In this document: positions 54,949 through 64,000 of the stretch, piece by piece
Layout of the letters: the number at the start of each line of letters is the position of its first letter
Position numbering within the stretch: the stretch's first letter is position 1
From: Cylindrodendrum hubeiense
Lineage: Eukaryota > Ascomycota > Sordariomycetes > Hypocreales > Nectriaceae
Length of the DNA: 64,000 bases
Assembly (NCBI GenBank): GCA_014621425.1
Contig: JAANBB010000068.1
Span: 1 to 64,000 of the forward strand
Reading direction: 5' to 3'
Notes under the pieces: generated by a model
What the model saw: only the letters and a program-made list of their open reading frames with translations
What the model was told of the DNA's origin: nothing
The model's database searches: none
Position numbers and translations under genes: made by a program

Positions 54949-56412
54949 ATGCCGTCCTCGATACCGTACGATCCTAGTCTTGTGCTGGCCAACGTCGTCA
55001 GTCAGAAAGCGATTGAACTCGTCGAGGGCATTTCCCAAGCTCAAGCACCTTCCGATGCGGCCCAAGAAGAGCTCAACGCGCTCTTGGCGTCGAGGCGAAG
55101 TCTTGACATGACCAAGACCGAACTCTTGAACCTGGGCATCGACACGGATGAGCTCGGAAAGGAAATAGACGATTTGAACCTGAACCTTCAGCAGGCGGCG
55201 ATTGACTACGCCAAGGCAAAGATCGCGGCTGAAAAAACCATTCTGTCTTTCCGCAAGCAAATTTCGGGTGCCCACGTACAGGTTGAGAGTCCGGTGGACT
55301 TCGTCAAAACGCAGATCAAGTCGATGCCTCTCGCCGCCGACTCGATGAACATGGATGTGCAGTACTTCTCCATGGACACAAATTCCCAGGATTCCGAGGC
55401 GTTTGCGACCACCATCTCCACGTTTGTGTCCGCTTCGACGAGCTGGATGGGCGCTAAGGCATCGAGTCAGATAAGCGGTGCCGCCCAGACCCAGGTCAAC
55501 AAGCAAGCAACCAATCATAGTATCTCTGGCACTCTGGTGCTGTCTGTTTCTTGTACTCACAAAAATGCGTCGATCCTCGCGCCGTTTGTGCTCAATGTCG
55601 ACAAGGGTATCAAAACTTGGAATCATCTCTTCCCAGGGGACCGACTAGACCCAACGATTTCCAGCCAAATGGGGGACGAAGCTAAAAAGGACGAGGCGGA
55701 CAGCGAGAACAAGTTCAGCATTATATCCGGGACGACGTTTGGATCTAGCTTTGTCGGCATGGTCCATATCCTGAACTCGACCGACACACAAGTCAGCGAG
55801 AGCTTGACCTCGGTCGCGTCGTCCATGCAGGCGCAGATGGATGCGGGCGCGTGGTTTGAGAACGCCTCAGGCGGGTTTGGCGTGAACTCATCTTTTTCGA
55901 ACAATGTGAAGAACCTTCTCAGCTCGCAGAATATCACATCGCACGTCACACTGATCTGCATGGGCACGATTCCGACCATGGTGGCCAACGATGTGAAGAT
56001 GGGCGTCGAGAAATTTGCCCAATTCGACCCCAAGGCAAACATGGATGCGATTGCAACTATTCAGAATGCAACCGTTTCCGATCAGGACACCGTCAAAAAC
56101 TCTGCAGACGCGGCGCGGACGGGCAAACAGATGGTGAGCATGAAGGCGGGCGATGTCAAGGCGGCCCTATCGGCACTCGGAGAACTTGACGACGGCTCCA
56201 ACAAGATCCTCGACATCAACTCCATGATGACAGCGCTCGACGATTACCTCAAAAAGGCGGCTGATGGCACATCCGGCGTTCCCATCAACTATTACTTGAA
56301 GGATATCACCAAGAAGATGCTGGCAGAGATGTGGGTCGCCAAATACTTGCCAGGGGAGTATATGGCGATTTCGGGAGACGACACAGATCCCGAGAAGAAG
56401 AAGGATACTTAA
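54949..56412 (+). CDS. 487-residue conserved fungal protein of unknown function
   Basis: A single exon from ATG 54949 (context CACAATGCC). It opens with SIPYDPSLVLANVVSQKAIE, a start I have seen in a family found across Pezizomycotina. A helical first third follows (LNLNLQQAAIDYAKAKIAAE), then a Ser/Thr/Ala-rich middle with several strand-like segments (ISGTLVLSVSCTHKNASILA; GTTFGSSFVGMVHILNST; NITSHVTLICMGTIPTMVAN). The C-terminal third is helical (DVKAALSALGELDDGSNKIL; KKMLAEMWVAKYLPGEYMAI). No signal peptide or membrane helix is seen. It is divergent from the tandem-domain gene, with the minisatellite between them. I do not know its role. Confidence 0.85.
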   Translation: MPSSIPYDPSLVLANVVSQKAIELVEGISQAQAPSDAAQEELNALLASRRSLDMTKTELLNLGIDTDELGKEIDDLNLNLQQAAIDYAKAKIAAEKTILSFRKQISGAHVQVESPVDFVKTQIKSMPLAADSMNMDVQYFSMDTNSQDSEAFATTISTFVSASTSWMGAKASSQISGAAQTQVNKQATNHSISGTLVLSVSCTHKNASILAPFVLNVDKGIKTWNHLFPGDRLDPTISSQMGDEAKKDEADSENKFSIISGTTFGSSFVGMVHILNSTDTQVSESLTSVASSMQAQMDAGAWFENASGGFGVNSSFSNNVKNLLSSQNITSHVTLICMGTIPTMVANDVKMGVEKFAQFDPKANMDAIATIQNATVSDQDTVKNSADAARTGKQMVSMKAGDVKAALSALGELDDGSNKILDINSMMTALDDYLKKAADGTSGVPINYYLKDITKKMLAEMWVAKYLPGEYMAISGDDTDPEKKKDT

Positions 56413-56677
56413 AACTAGCGTGAGGGTAAGTAGTAAAGCGAGAGGATGCAGCATTGTAAATAGCAAACTGATGAGGGTTTTTCACCTACGGCTGGATTAT
56501 TTAGATACAACCTGAGGTTTTCCCTTTCTGGCCTGAGTCTAATTGATTTATTCCCTGAATTTACTTTTCACCAGTGAATGTATATCACAAGCAGCCAACC
56601 TGTACACTCCCATCCACACCACCGTTAGCACCTCTTAGATAAATTCAGCACATATATTCTTTAAAAGAATATAGTCT
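56413..56677. other. Region between converging units
   Basis: Trailer sequence with nothing coding seen. Confidence 0.4.
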
Positions 56678-58980
56678 CTATTTACACATTGTATAGTCTT
56701 CCCTCACCATCAAGTACGCCGTGATAGTGCTACCTTCGCCCAAGGGGAACCGGAAGTGTTGTGTGTCTTTGATAGTTACACATCCAGCTATCCAATAGAC
56801 TGAGTAATAGTATGAGACGCCGTGCTTGTCCGACTTGCTTAACTCAACAGTTCCCGCTCGGTCGTAAAGGTTGCCGTCCCCATTAGGTCCGCTCAATCCG
56901 CTAAAATCTGTAGAGTAATCGTCCTGAGAGACTCCATTAATGTCCGCATGCCCGGGGAAGTCGGCTTCGATGTTACAAGCAATCGTCTGCCTTGTTAGTG
57001 GTATCGTGGGGGTCGCGTCCTCGGTGGTAATGGTTGCCTCTGTAGTCTGCTCCACGGATGTTGGTGAAGCGGTGGGGATTGCCGCTTCGGGAAGGAAGGG
57101 CCGGGAAATGTGGGGCCGCTCGGAAGGGTGGATAAAAGGGAGGGTCTCTGACCGGAGACCTGCGGAAGGAAGGAAGCAATCAAGCATAATTCATTCAAGC
57201 ATCGACAAGAGACTCCTTTTGAAAGGATAGCTTGGTGGAGGAACGAGACCTTCCCTAGCCCTCCTAGCAGAGCCTGTTTTATTTTCTGTATTATCTGTAT
57301 TAATTTGCATTTTCCTCTGATTTATCTCTTTTGGTTGTCGCGCCCGAGTCTTTGGGATCGGGATTTACATCACTTTATTCACGGTTTTCAACGCCTTGCC
57401 AACGCGAAGACCAACATTCTTTCAGCCCAAGCACCTCATTAGATGCTTTCCTTCCCTTTGAACCACGAGTCAAGAAGTCACAGCCAATAGCTCCAGCTGT
57501 GGCCTACGCACATACCCGACCCAGGGAGACTTGCTGCCGACACTTGAACGAGGATTTCTGTGGGAGAACACTTATTTGGGTGTTGGGCTACGACTCTTTC
57601 CCGCCGCTTCATTGGCTCAGCAGCCGTCGATGTTGGCTCGCCGGTGAATCCTGAATAATTGCAAGGATTGTCACCTCAGAGTACAGGAAGGGTGGACGGA
57701 GTCCATTTTAGGAGCATTGGCAGTAACTCTCCCCTTCGCTAGGATTTTGATACGGTGTACAGATCGGATCACGCTCGCTCGTGGTTGAAGATCCTGCCGG
57801 CATTGTATAAGGAAAGTAGATAGAGTATCACTAGTAGAGATGATAGAGGTATCATCATCGACAGAACTGATTGCACAAGTCGTTGTGATGGAGGATGACC
57901 CTTGGTCGACAGAGGTAGAGCCAACCCCAGGGGTGCTCATGATCTGGGTACCTTGTGAAGTAGTCACGATGGTAGTCTCAGCAGTAGAAGGGTCGTAGCC
58001 AATAATAATAGTTGTCGGCTGATAAGAAACCATCATCACGCTGGTATCAGTGGTACTAGCATCCGCAGTACTCGTTTCGGTGGTGGAAGGACCATCATCA
58101 ATTACAATGGTCTTGAGCTCGTAAGAAACCGTCATCACGCTGGTCTCAGTGTCGGTAGTGCTGGTATCCATTGACAAGGGTCCGACATCAATGACAATTG
58201 TCTGAAGCGCATAAGAAACAGTAGTCACACCAGTTTCTGTTGAAGTCTCTGTTGTTGATGTTTCAGATGCCGTAGTCTCTGAGGCTGTAGTCTTGGAGGC
58301 CGTCGATTGATCATCTTCCGACGATGGATCATCTTCCTCGGGTTCTTGAGAGTTGACCGGAGTAGGAAAACCATCATTTATGGCAATAGTTGCTGGTGCC
58401 GTCGCAATACCAGGTAAAGGGGGCATGATCCAATTTACATCCCCGGGTCCTGTGTACGTCAGTATGGATATGGCTACTTCGACTTGATAGACTCACCGAT
58501 GCCCCATAACACAATAGCTCCTCTGGAGTAATAACTGGCTCTTGTGTGCTAGCTGTAGACAGCTCGGATATTGGTTGTGGTAGAAACAATGGCTGATGAT
58601 TCTGTCGAAATCTCTGGTTTAGCGGTAGTGGAACTGATAGCCGAGGATACTGTCGAGGAATCCGACAAAACTGAAGATAGAGAGGACCACAGCGATGTTA
58701 CCTCTGAGCTGATAACCACAGAAGAAGTCGTCGTTATGGTTAACCAAGAGGAAGAATCTGTTGACAAGGATATTGGCACTGAGCTAATAGACCAAGAAGG
58801 GGTGCTGACTGTGGTTAACCCCGAGGAAGTGCTCGTCGGTACCAACCAAGCGGAAGTGCTCGTTGATGCAGCATCCAATGCAGTTGTGCTTGTATTTATT
58901 TGGCGTGGATAGTTGGCATTGAAATCAAAAATACCCTCCGCGAGGACGGGAATTGAGACGAGAAGATATGTAAGGCGCAT
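56678..58980 (-). pseudogene. Broken gene for a large Ser/Thr-rich secreted protein
   Basis: Starts with a signal peptide (MRLTYLLVSIPVLAEG) and a long Ser/Thr-rich mucin-like stalk. The first frame meets TAG at 58549-58551, yet the same frame goes on in phase through a good intron (58450-58496, GTGAGT..ACACAG) into SYYSRGAIVLWG and MPPLPGIATAP. Next come three diverged repeats of about 30 residues around VSYALQTIVIDVGP, VSYELKTIVIDDGP and VSYQPTTIIIGYDP. Near 57812 the frame slips by one base; the shifted frame carries a Cys-rich segment (ERDPICTPYQNPSEGESYCQ) before another stop. Blocks with NPCNYSGF and, at 57187-56678, DDYSTDFSGLSGP..GCVTIKDTQHFRFPLG complete the expected order. Several independent lesions argue for decay, not missed introns. 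Confidence 0.65.
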
Positions 58981-59466
58981 TTCGCACTGATACCTCTCGG
59001 AAAATCCAGAAGAAAATATCCGTCTGGATATTCAGTGCGGATGTGCCTATAGAGGTCTCAAATAACGCATATATTACTTCGCTCAGCGAATTAGCTCGTT
59101 CTTCTGCACATATTTCAATAATTCTACCTAAGATAAATGGGATAGCTCCACGCGGTTGCGACGGAAGATCTTCCTTGGCTTGAATTATAGGATTACGGTA
59201 CCGCACCACGAGGTTGGCGGATTGCATGGACAACCAGGATTAGACCGACATAAATCCGGCGAGTAGGAATAGGGATCGACAAATCCTACAAACTACTGCG
59301 GAGCGGAAGGATTGTTAGGGCGGGCCTCTACGTCACTGTCAGAGAACAATTACCCAAATCCAGTAAACGCCTGTCAAACCCCACTATAAGTCTTCGTGTT
59401 TGCATAGGATTCTCTTCAACATCTTCCCCTCTTCATCACCAGGAGCAGCTGCACCGTCACCCGAAA
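58981..59466. other. Divergent intergenic region
   Basis: Promoters of the broken secreted-protein gene and of the ankyrin gene. No coding sequence is seen. Confidence 0.45.
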
Positions 59467-60452
59467 ATGCCCCACGCAATTCATCCTGATCTCTCCACAC
59501 CTGATCAAATCCTTTGTGAATTGAAGGCGGCGGCCGAGGTTGGAGACCTGCTGCGCCTCAAAGATGCTTTGGCAAGATGGGACGACACAGCAACCGGAAT
59601 GAGTTGGTTCTCTACAACCCTACCCGAGCGCTTTGTGCAGATTCGACATGACATCTCCACGACTACAATGGCTCTGCAGCGTGTCCTAAACGTCGCAGCA
59701 AAACATGGTCACGCAGAAATTGTTACCCATCTATTAGACTCCAGAGGTTGTGTCATTACAACGCCTGCGGTAAGGGGGGCCCTGGTCCGTCGCCATTGGG
59801 GCGTAATGCAAGCTTTTGTGGAAAGGGGATGGGACATCAACAGTCCCGTTCAAGGAGGAAATACTTCTCCGGTACTCAAGTTCGTCTCTCGTGGCTTCAC
59901 AGAGCCTTCTCCAGTCCTCAGGTCAACACTGCTGCTAACTGCCAATCGACGTGGTATAGGGAAATTCTCCCGAGCGAAGAACTCGTCCGCTGGTGCCTTG
60001 AGCATGGCGCAGATCCCAAGTTTCGTTCAGCCGGCGGAAATATAGACATCCCAAGTGTTGCTGGAAAATTTGCCTCAGTCGGGTCGCTAAAGCTGTTAAA
60101 GGAGTATGGGGCCGACTTCACGAAGAGTAATGCCTTGCATTCGGCTGCAGGCAGCCCCAGGCCCGGACGCATCGAGGCTATCGAATACCTCGTAGATGAG
60201 GCGGGTGTACCTATTAATCAGCGTGAGTGGGAGTATGACGGAAAGCAATTCGAGGAATGGAAGTCAATGGGGGTCGGCACCGCATTGCATTGCGCCGTGA
60301 AAGGGAAGCACCTCGAAGCTGTCAGATTCCTAATCAGCAAGGGTATTGACCAGAAAATACGAGATACAAAGGATCGGCAAGCTGTCGATTTAGCTAGAGA
60401 CGTTGATTTTGCTGAGGCTGTTGCACTTATGGAAGCCTCGCAACAAAACTAG
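59467..60452 (+). CDS. Ankyrin-repeat protein
   Basis: Two exons (59467-59921 and 59960-60452) give about 315 residues. The intron of only 38 nt has GTCAAC, a GCTAAC branch site and GGTATAG; it is needed to join SPVLR to EILPSEELVRWCLEHGADP in frame. Repeats visible: LKAAAEVGDLLRLKDALARW; VLNVAAKHGHAEIVTHLLDS; AVRGALVRRHWGVMQAFVER; LVRWCLEHGADPKF; LKLLKEYGADFTKSNALHSA; ALHCAVKGKHLEAVRFLISK. Ankyrin repeats bind partner proteins; no catalytic domain is attached, so the role is open. It lies between two secreted-protein loci in an accessory stretch. Confidence 0.88.
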
Positions 60453-60829
60453 CTATCCGAGTAGACTTCAGGCATACCCGTACCAACATAACGTCACCGC
60501 GCAGTAGCTTGGACATGGGACTATTGTAACTGCATAGTCAGGGGTCAGTTCCTGTGTACAAGCCTCAAATTTGTGATTTGCGGTGCGAAACGCATGTTCC
60601 ACTCAAAGGATCAATGAAGATTCGGTCCGCGATGTGTGGGTCAGGCGTATCACAAATGATGTACGTTCCCTTCGGACATTGAATCAATAGTACGAGGTCA
60701 AAGGAAAGTCTGAATTGTCGCTTTGATCATTTAATAACCCCTCGAGTGCCACACTTCTATACTGTTAATCACAACCCTCAGGCTACGCCGTCCAACTCCC
60801 TTTCAAATCTTAACGATCAGACCCGAGCC
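60453..60829. other. Intergenic region
   Basis: 3' UTR of the ankyrin gene and promoter of the next secreted-protein gene. Nothing else is seen. Confidence 0.45.
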
Positions 60830-61435
60830 ATGAAGTCCGCAATGGCCAACGGCAGCGTTGCCAGATTTCCGGCTTTGCTATTCTGCCTCCTTGCCACCAT
60901 CAGCTTTTCATCTGGAAGAGCTATCTCCAGGTAAAAACACTTTTATATCGCCTGACCTAAACCGTTGCTGACCTATCATAGCCGACTTGTTGATCACCAA
61001 GAGAATTCGCTGGTGGCGAGAAAGCCTTCGACTGAGATTGATGAATTCAGAGATAAGCAACAGAGAGCCACAACAGTGGCCACAATGGACGAGGCATTCA
61101 TGGACTTTCGCCCCGCAGGGGAGCATTTGCTGACTAGTGACGGCTTCGAAGGGTGTGTCGGAATCATGATCGCCACTAACCAGGGAGTCATCCTCGGCCA
61201 CTACACACAAACGCCGACAGGTGTCACTCAGGCTAAAGCCAATATTAAGGAGCTCTACGACGCAAACATCGACGTGCTGCGAGGTGCAACGCCAGTGGTT
61301 TACGCTCAAGTTGAGGCCTCAGATGAGGGTACATTCAAGGAGCCTGACATCGTGAACGCCATCATCAGCGATATAGAGGATCTTACTCACTCGACCGCCA
61401 ATGTGCAAAGATATATCGAACCCATGGAAGCCTAG
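60830..61435 (+). CDS. Small secreted protein with a probable premature stop
   Basis: Two exons (60830-60930 and 60982-61435) give 184 residues up to TAG at 61433-61435; the 51-nt intron has a GCTGAC branch site. The N-terminus is a signal peptide (ARFPALLFCLLATISFSSG). The body has FEGCVGIMIATNQGVILGHY, with a Cys and a His in the order seen in some cysteine-histidine deamidase-type folds, then an AKANIKELYDANIDVLRG helix. After the TAG the same frame stays open for 50 more codons with protein-like, Asn/Gly/Asp-rich composition, ending at 61586-61588. The stop therefore looks recent, or the shorter product is functional. Function is unknown. Confidence 0.7.
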
Positions 61436-61588
61436 CTCGACGAAGACGGCGACCCTCTTGATAACGTCGATTATGACAACGTCCAGTACGGTGCGATGCT
61501 GGCTGAGAATAACGGCGGTGGTAACAGCCCAACCAACCTGATTGTCATCGATGTCGAGATACAGCGACAAGGAGCACAGACAAACTAG

Positions 61589-61797
61589 AAAGCAGAGATA
61601 AAAGCCAAGGCATTAAATAAAATTGATTCTTCTGGATTCCTGTTTCTAAAGCTGCCATGCATGTTATATATCCTCTGCGACCATTTAATATTCCAGAATA
61701 AAATAACCTGCATGTATAACGAGTGGGACAAACCATAAACGCAACAACCACTTCCCTTTCACTATGAATTATTCCTCACTTGTACTAGACTACGCAT
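61589..61797. other. 3' region of the secreted-protein gene
   Basis: AT-rich trailer with nothing coding seen. Confidence 0.3.
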
Positions 61798-62025
61798 GTG
61801 CCCGAGGATCCGGACCAATTCTTCCAGAAGGCCACGCTGCCTGATTTTTGCTGGTATGAGGCTGGCATCACGGTAGCGCTGTGGCGATCCCACGCTATCC
61901 CCGATAGATCTAGAGCTGACCCCTGGAGCCTCAGGACACCCGATCGGGAGTTTTGTTTGGTCTACGAAGTAGTTGCCTGCAAGTAATTTCCGTCGTCCTG
62001 ATCGTCCCACGCCACCAAAAGCATC
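61798..62025 (+). repeat. Diverged duplicate segment, copy B (coding relic)
   Basis: Matches 49940-50112 (copy A). One frame is open to TAA at 61984-61986 and contains CWYEAGITVALWRSHAIPD and FCLVYEVVACK. The frame that aligns with copy A (PGASGHPIGSFVW) is a different one and stops at TAG, so one copy or both have shifted frames. The segment lies directly upstream of a secreted-protein gene and ends about 30 bp before its ATG, so it may also act as its promoter. Confidence 0.6.
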
Positions 62026-62056
62026 GTCAATTCTGTTGAGCAGACAGATACTCGCG

Positions 62057-62994
62057 ATGCGGGTCCTGGAATGGGCCGCTGGTTTCGCCGTCGGCCTTGC
62101 CACAGCGTCTCTCGCCAGCGCCGACGACTCCAACTACGTGCCAACTAATGCGAGCGCCGTGCTTGATGTGCCTCGCACAATCACGGCTGGCCAGGACACT
62201 CTCGTGCATCTTAACATCTCCAACAGTATCAAGGCCGATTATGAGCATCAGTTCATGGAGATTTATGCTTGGGCGTGGACACAGAAGGAAGTCAAGGATG
62301 ACTGGTCGTCCATGCAGCCTGTGTTGTATTGTAGGTGACAGTGCCCCATTCTTCACTCATCTCATCCGTCACATATTATCTCACTATATCGCCATTTTTC
62401 ACATGAACGTCGAATTAATCCTTTGCAGGCCTTCTCGACCCATGTGTCGCTACGAACCTAACCACCATCTCCCTCAACATCCCCGCCGACGCGTTTCCAG
62501 ACGTGCGCATGAAAGTCTCGTACTCCTTGTTCCGCTCGGAAAAGGTCGGCTTCAGCACCTGGGGCGACCAGTCTACCGAATTCAATCTGACGGACGGCAA
62601 GGCCACACTGTCTGACTGGGAAATCAAGTACGGCGGGGGAGCCGTGAGCCATTGGTCGACTCGCCTTCCCTGTACATCAGTCGGTTGTGCAAGGGCGTGC
62701 ATGGAGGAGCATTTGGATATAAATGAGTATTATTTCAACCAGGGCAGCCGCAAAACGAAGTTTAAGGCCTGTATGGAGGGTTGCCCGGGATTGCTTGCCA
62801 TGGGCGACTATGCGAGCAGAACATGTACTCTGGTGAATGCGACTGAGGCATCTGCCACGGATGAATCTGCCACAGCAACTTCGTCGCCGGATGCCGCACC
62901 TTCGGCAGATTCGTCTGGATCGTTGATAGTGTGCTCTAGGTTGGTTGCAACGGTGTGGGCTGTAATGGCAATAGCACTGTGTACAGGATTTTAA
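62057..62994 (+). CDS. Secreted, probably GPI-anchored Cys-containing protein
   Basis: Two exons (62057-62330 and 62429-62994) give about 279 residues. The 98-nt intron (GTAGGT..TTTGCAG) joins VLYC to LLDPCVATNLTT. Residues 1-22 are a signal peptide (MRVLEWAAGFAVGLATASLA). Several N-glycosylation sites (NISN, NLTT, NLTD, NATE) are present. A Cys-rich region with CTSVGCARACMEE, KACMEGCPG and RTC suggests a disulfide-bonded domain. A Ser/Thr/Ala stalk leads to a hydrophobic tail (LVATVWAVMAIALCTGF) after an SSGS omega-site candidate, as in GPI-anchored proteins. I recognise no specific family. Confidence 0.8.
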
Positions 62995-63040
62995 TGGGTA
63001 AATGTATTGATGAGTCTATATACGTGGCACGTTTTCCTTA

Positions 63041-64000
63041 TTAAAGATGGCTCTGTGGTTTTCCCTCTTGGTCCAGAAAATCGTTTATCAACTTGGAGAA
63101 CTCGTCAGCGTACTGAAAGAGAAAACCATGCCCAGAGTTTGGGAATAAATGCAGCTGGGTATTGGCTTTGTTCAACTTCTTCCACATGAGGTAGCTGTTC
63201 TCGGTCGGCAGCAGCAGGTCTTCGGCTCCTAGGCGGCGTCAGCGTTTCAGTTCCTACATCATCATGAATACATACCATTGGCGATCAAGACGGGCATACG
63301 AAGCTCTTCGAACCGGTCGTATGACGCATCCTTGGATTGCTTCGGGTCCATAAACTTAGCAAACGCAACAGCTTGCCGGTGGGCATTGGCAGCATCCACG
63401 TTCTCGGACCGATCGCGACGCGCGGTAGTCATTCTCTTCCACGACGCCTCGCCCACTTCCCAGTTGCCGTCCGAGGTGTTAAAGAGCCCATAAATCCATG
63501 CATCCTTATGCTCTTTTTCCGTTGCCGCGGCCTTGAGGTTGTTAAACGGCCCAAGCGGTGCTGAAACCACGCCTTCTCCCGTGCTCGGGGTCGTCCCGCA
63601 GAGAATTAGACGGCGGGTCAGGTCTGGCGCGTTGAGTGCTACGAGCTGGGCCACACAGCCTCCCATGGAGAATCCCATGATGTCTGCCTTCTTGATACCC
63701 AGCGCTTGCAGAACATTAACATAGTACTGTGCCCACGTCGTCAAGCTCTTGGGGACCTGTCCCTCCGACCGTCCCACGCCCGCATTGTCAATCAGAATCA
63801 CCGGACGTTTTGCGGCAAGCGGATTGATCAATGCCGGATCCCAGTGGTCCATTGTCCCCCTAAACAGTCAGCATTGGCGACATCTCTGGCAGAATCATGA
63901 CTGACCTAAACCCCACGAGCAGAACGAGGGGTACGCCATGGCTCGGGCCGAGCTGGCGGTATGCAAACTTGATGCCGTCGACAGTGACGAATTGATCTCG
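63041..64000 (-). CDS. Alpha/beta hydrolase, 5' end cut by the window
   Basis: Partial gene with three visible exons (64000-63906, 63859-63276, 63228-63041); introns are 46 and 47 nt. The first visible exon reads FVTVDGIKFAYRQLGPSHGV and joins to RGTMDHWDPALINPL, with the oxyanion-region glycine. Then IDNAGVGRSEG and the nucleophile elbow GFSMGG follow. A cap of helices comes next, then GAEDLLLPTENS with the acid-bearing loop, and the catalytic His in NSGHGFLFQYADEF. This is the fold of esterases, haloperoxidase-like and epoxide-type hydrolases; the substrate is not predictable. Only a short N-terminal part should be missing. Confidence 0.9.

Noticed and set aside
54940..55626. 228-codon minus-strand frame antisense to the 487-residue gene
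   Set aside because: The plus-strand frame is longer, starts at a good ATG and has family character; the antisense reading is Arg/His-rich noise.
1..64000. CRISPR arrays, bacterial operons, insertion sequences or an intact transposase
   Set aside because: None found; the window is intron-rich fungal DNA, and the only repeats are the microsatellites, the 92-bp minisatellite and decayed duplicates.

Overview
This is nuclear DNA of a filamentous ascomycete, most likely a Sordariomycete. Nearly every gene is split by short introns (about 40-120 nt) with GT..AG ends and CTAAC/CTGAC branch sites. The gene families are typical of Pezizomycotina: zinc-cluster regulators, 2EXR and F-box proteins, UstYa-like oxidases, Hce2 effectors, and THI5/NMT1 under a TPP riboswitch. 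Exon borders were chosen by hand so that reading frame and family similarity continue across each splice.

Region 1 (about 1-17 kb) looks like conserved core genome: a SIW14-type phosphatase with an upstream ORF, a small membrane protein, a short zinc-cluster factor, PHO88/SND3, RAD14/XPA, striatin, a tRNA-Asp and a dual-specificity phosphatase. Region 2 (17-27 kb) is sparser and partly decayed. It holds a broken alanine-aminotransferase copy, a second identical tRNA-Asp, a large multi-pass membrane protein, a coiled-coil protein and a four-helix membrane protein.

Region 3 (27-32.4 kb) carries the HMP-P synthase gene NMT1 with a TPP aptamer lying inside a probable 5' UTR intron, followed by a coiled-coil protein and a 2EXR protein. 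Region 4 (33-40.6 kb) is a compact catabolic cluster: a TamA/DAL81-like regulator, an NCS1 permease, and a divergent two-domain enzyme fusing an isochorismatase-type amidohydrolase to an allophanate-hydrolase-like amidase. Five GATA sites lie in the shared promoter. The proposed role is import and breakdown of a biuret- or ureido-type nitrogen source.

Region 5 (41-64 kb) is accessory. It has a UstYa-family oxidase divergent from a secreted Tyr/Gly-repeat peptide (a possible RiPP pair), an F-box protein, an Hce2/Ecp2-like secreted protein, and a tandem-domain coiled-coil protein. It continues with a 92-bp minisatellite, a 487-residue protein of unknown function, a broken Ser/Thr-rich secreted-protein gene, an ankyrin protein, two further secreted proteins and an alpha/beta hydrolase cut by the window end. 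Several stops here are TAG codons that a CA-to-TA change would explain, which fits RIP-like decay.
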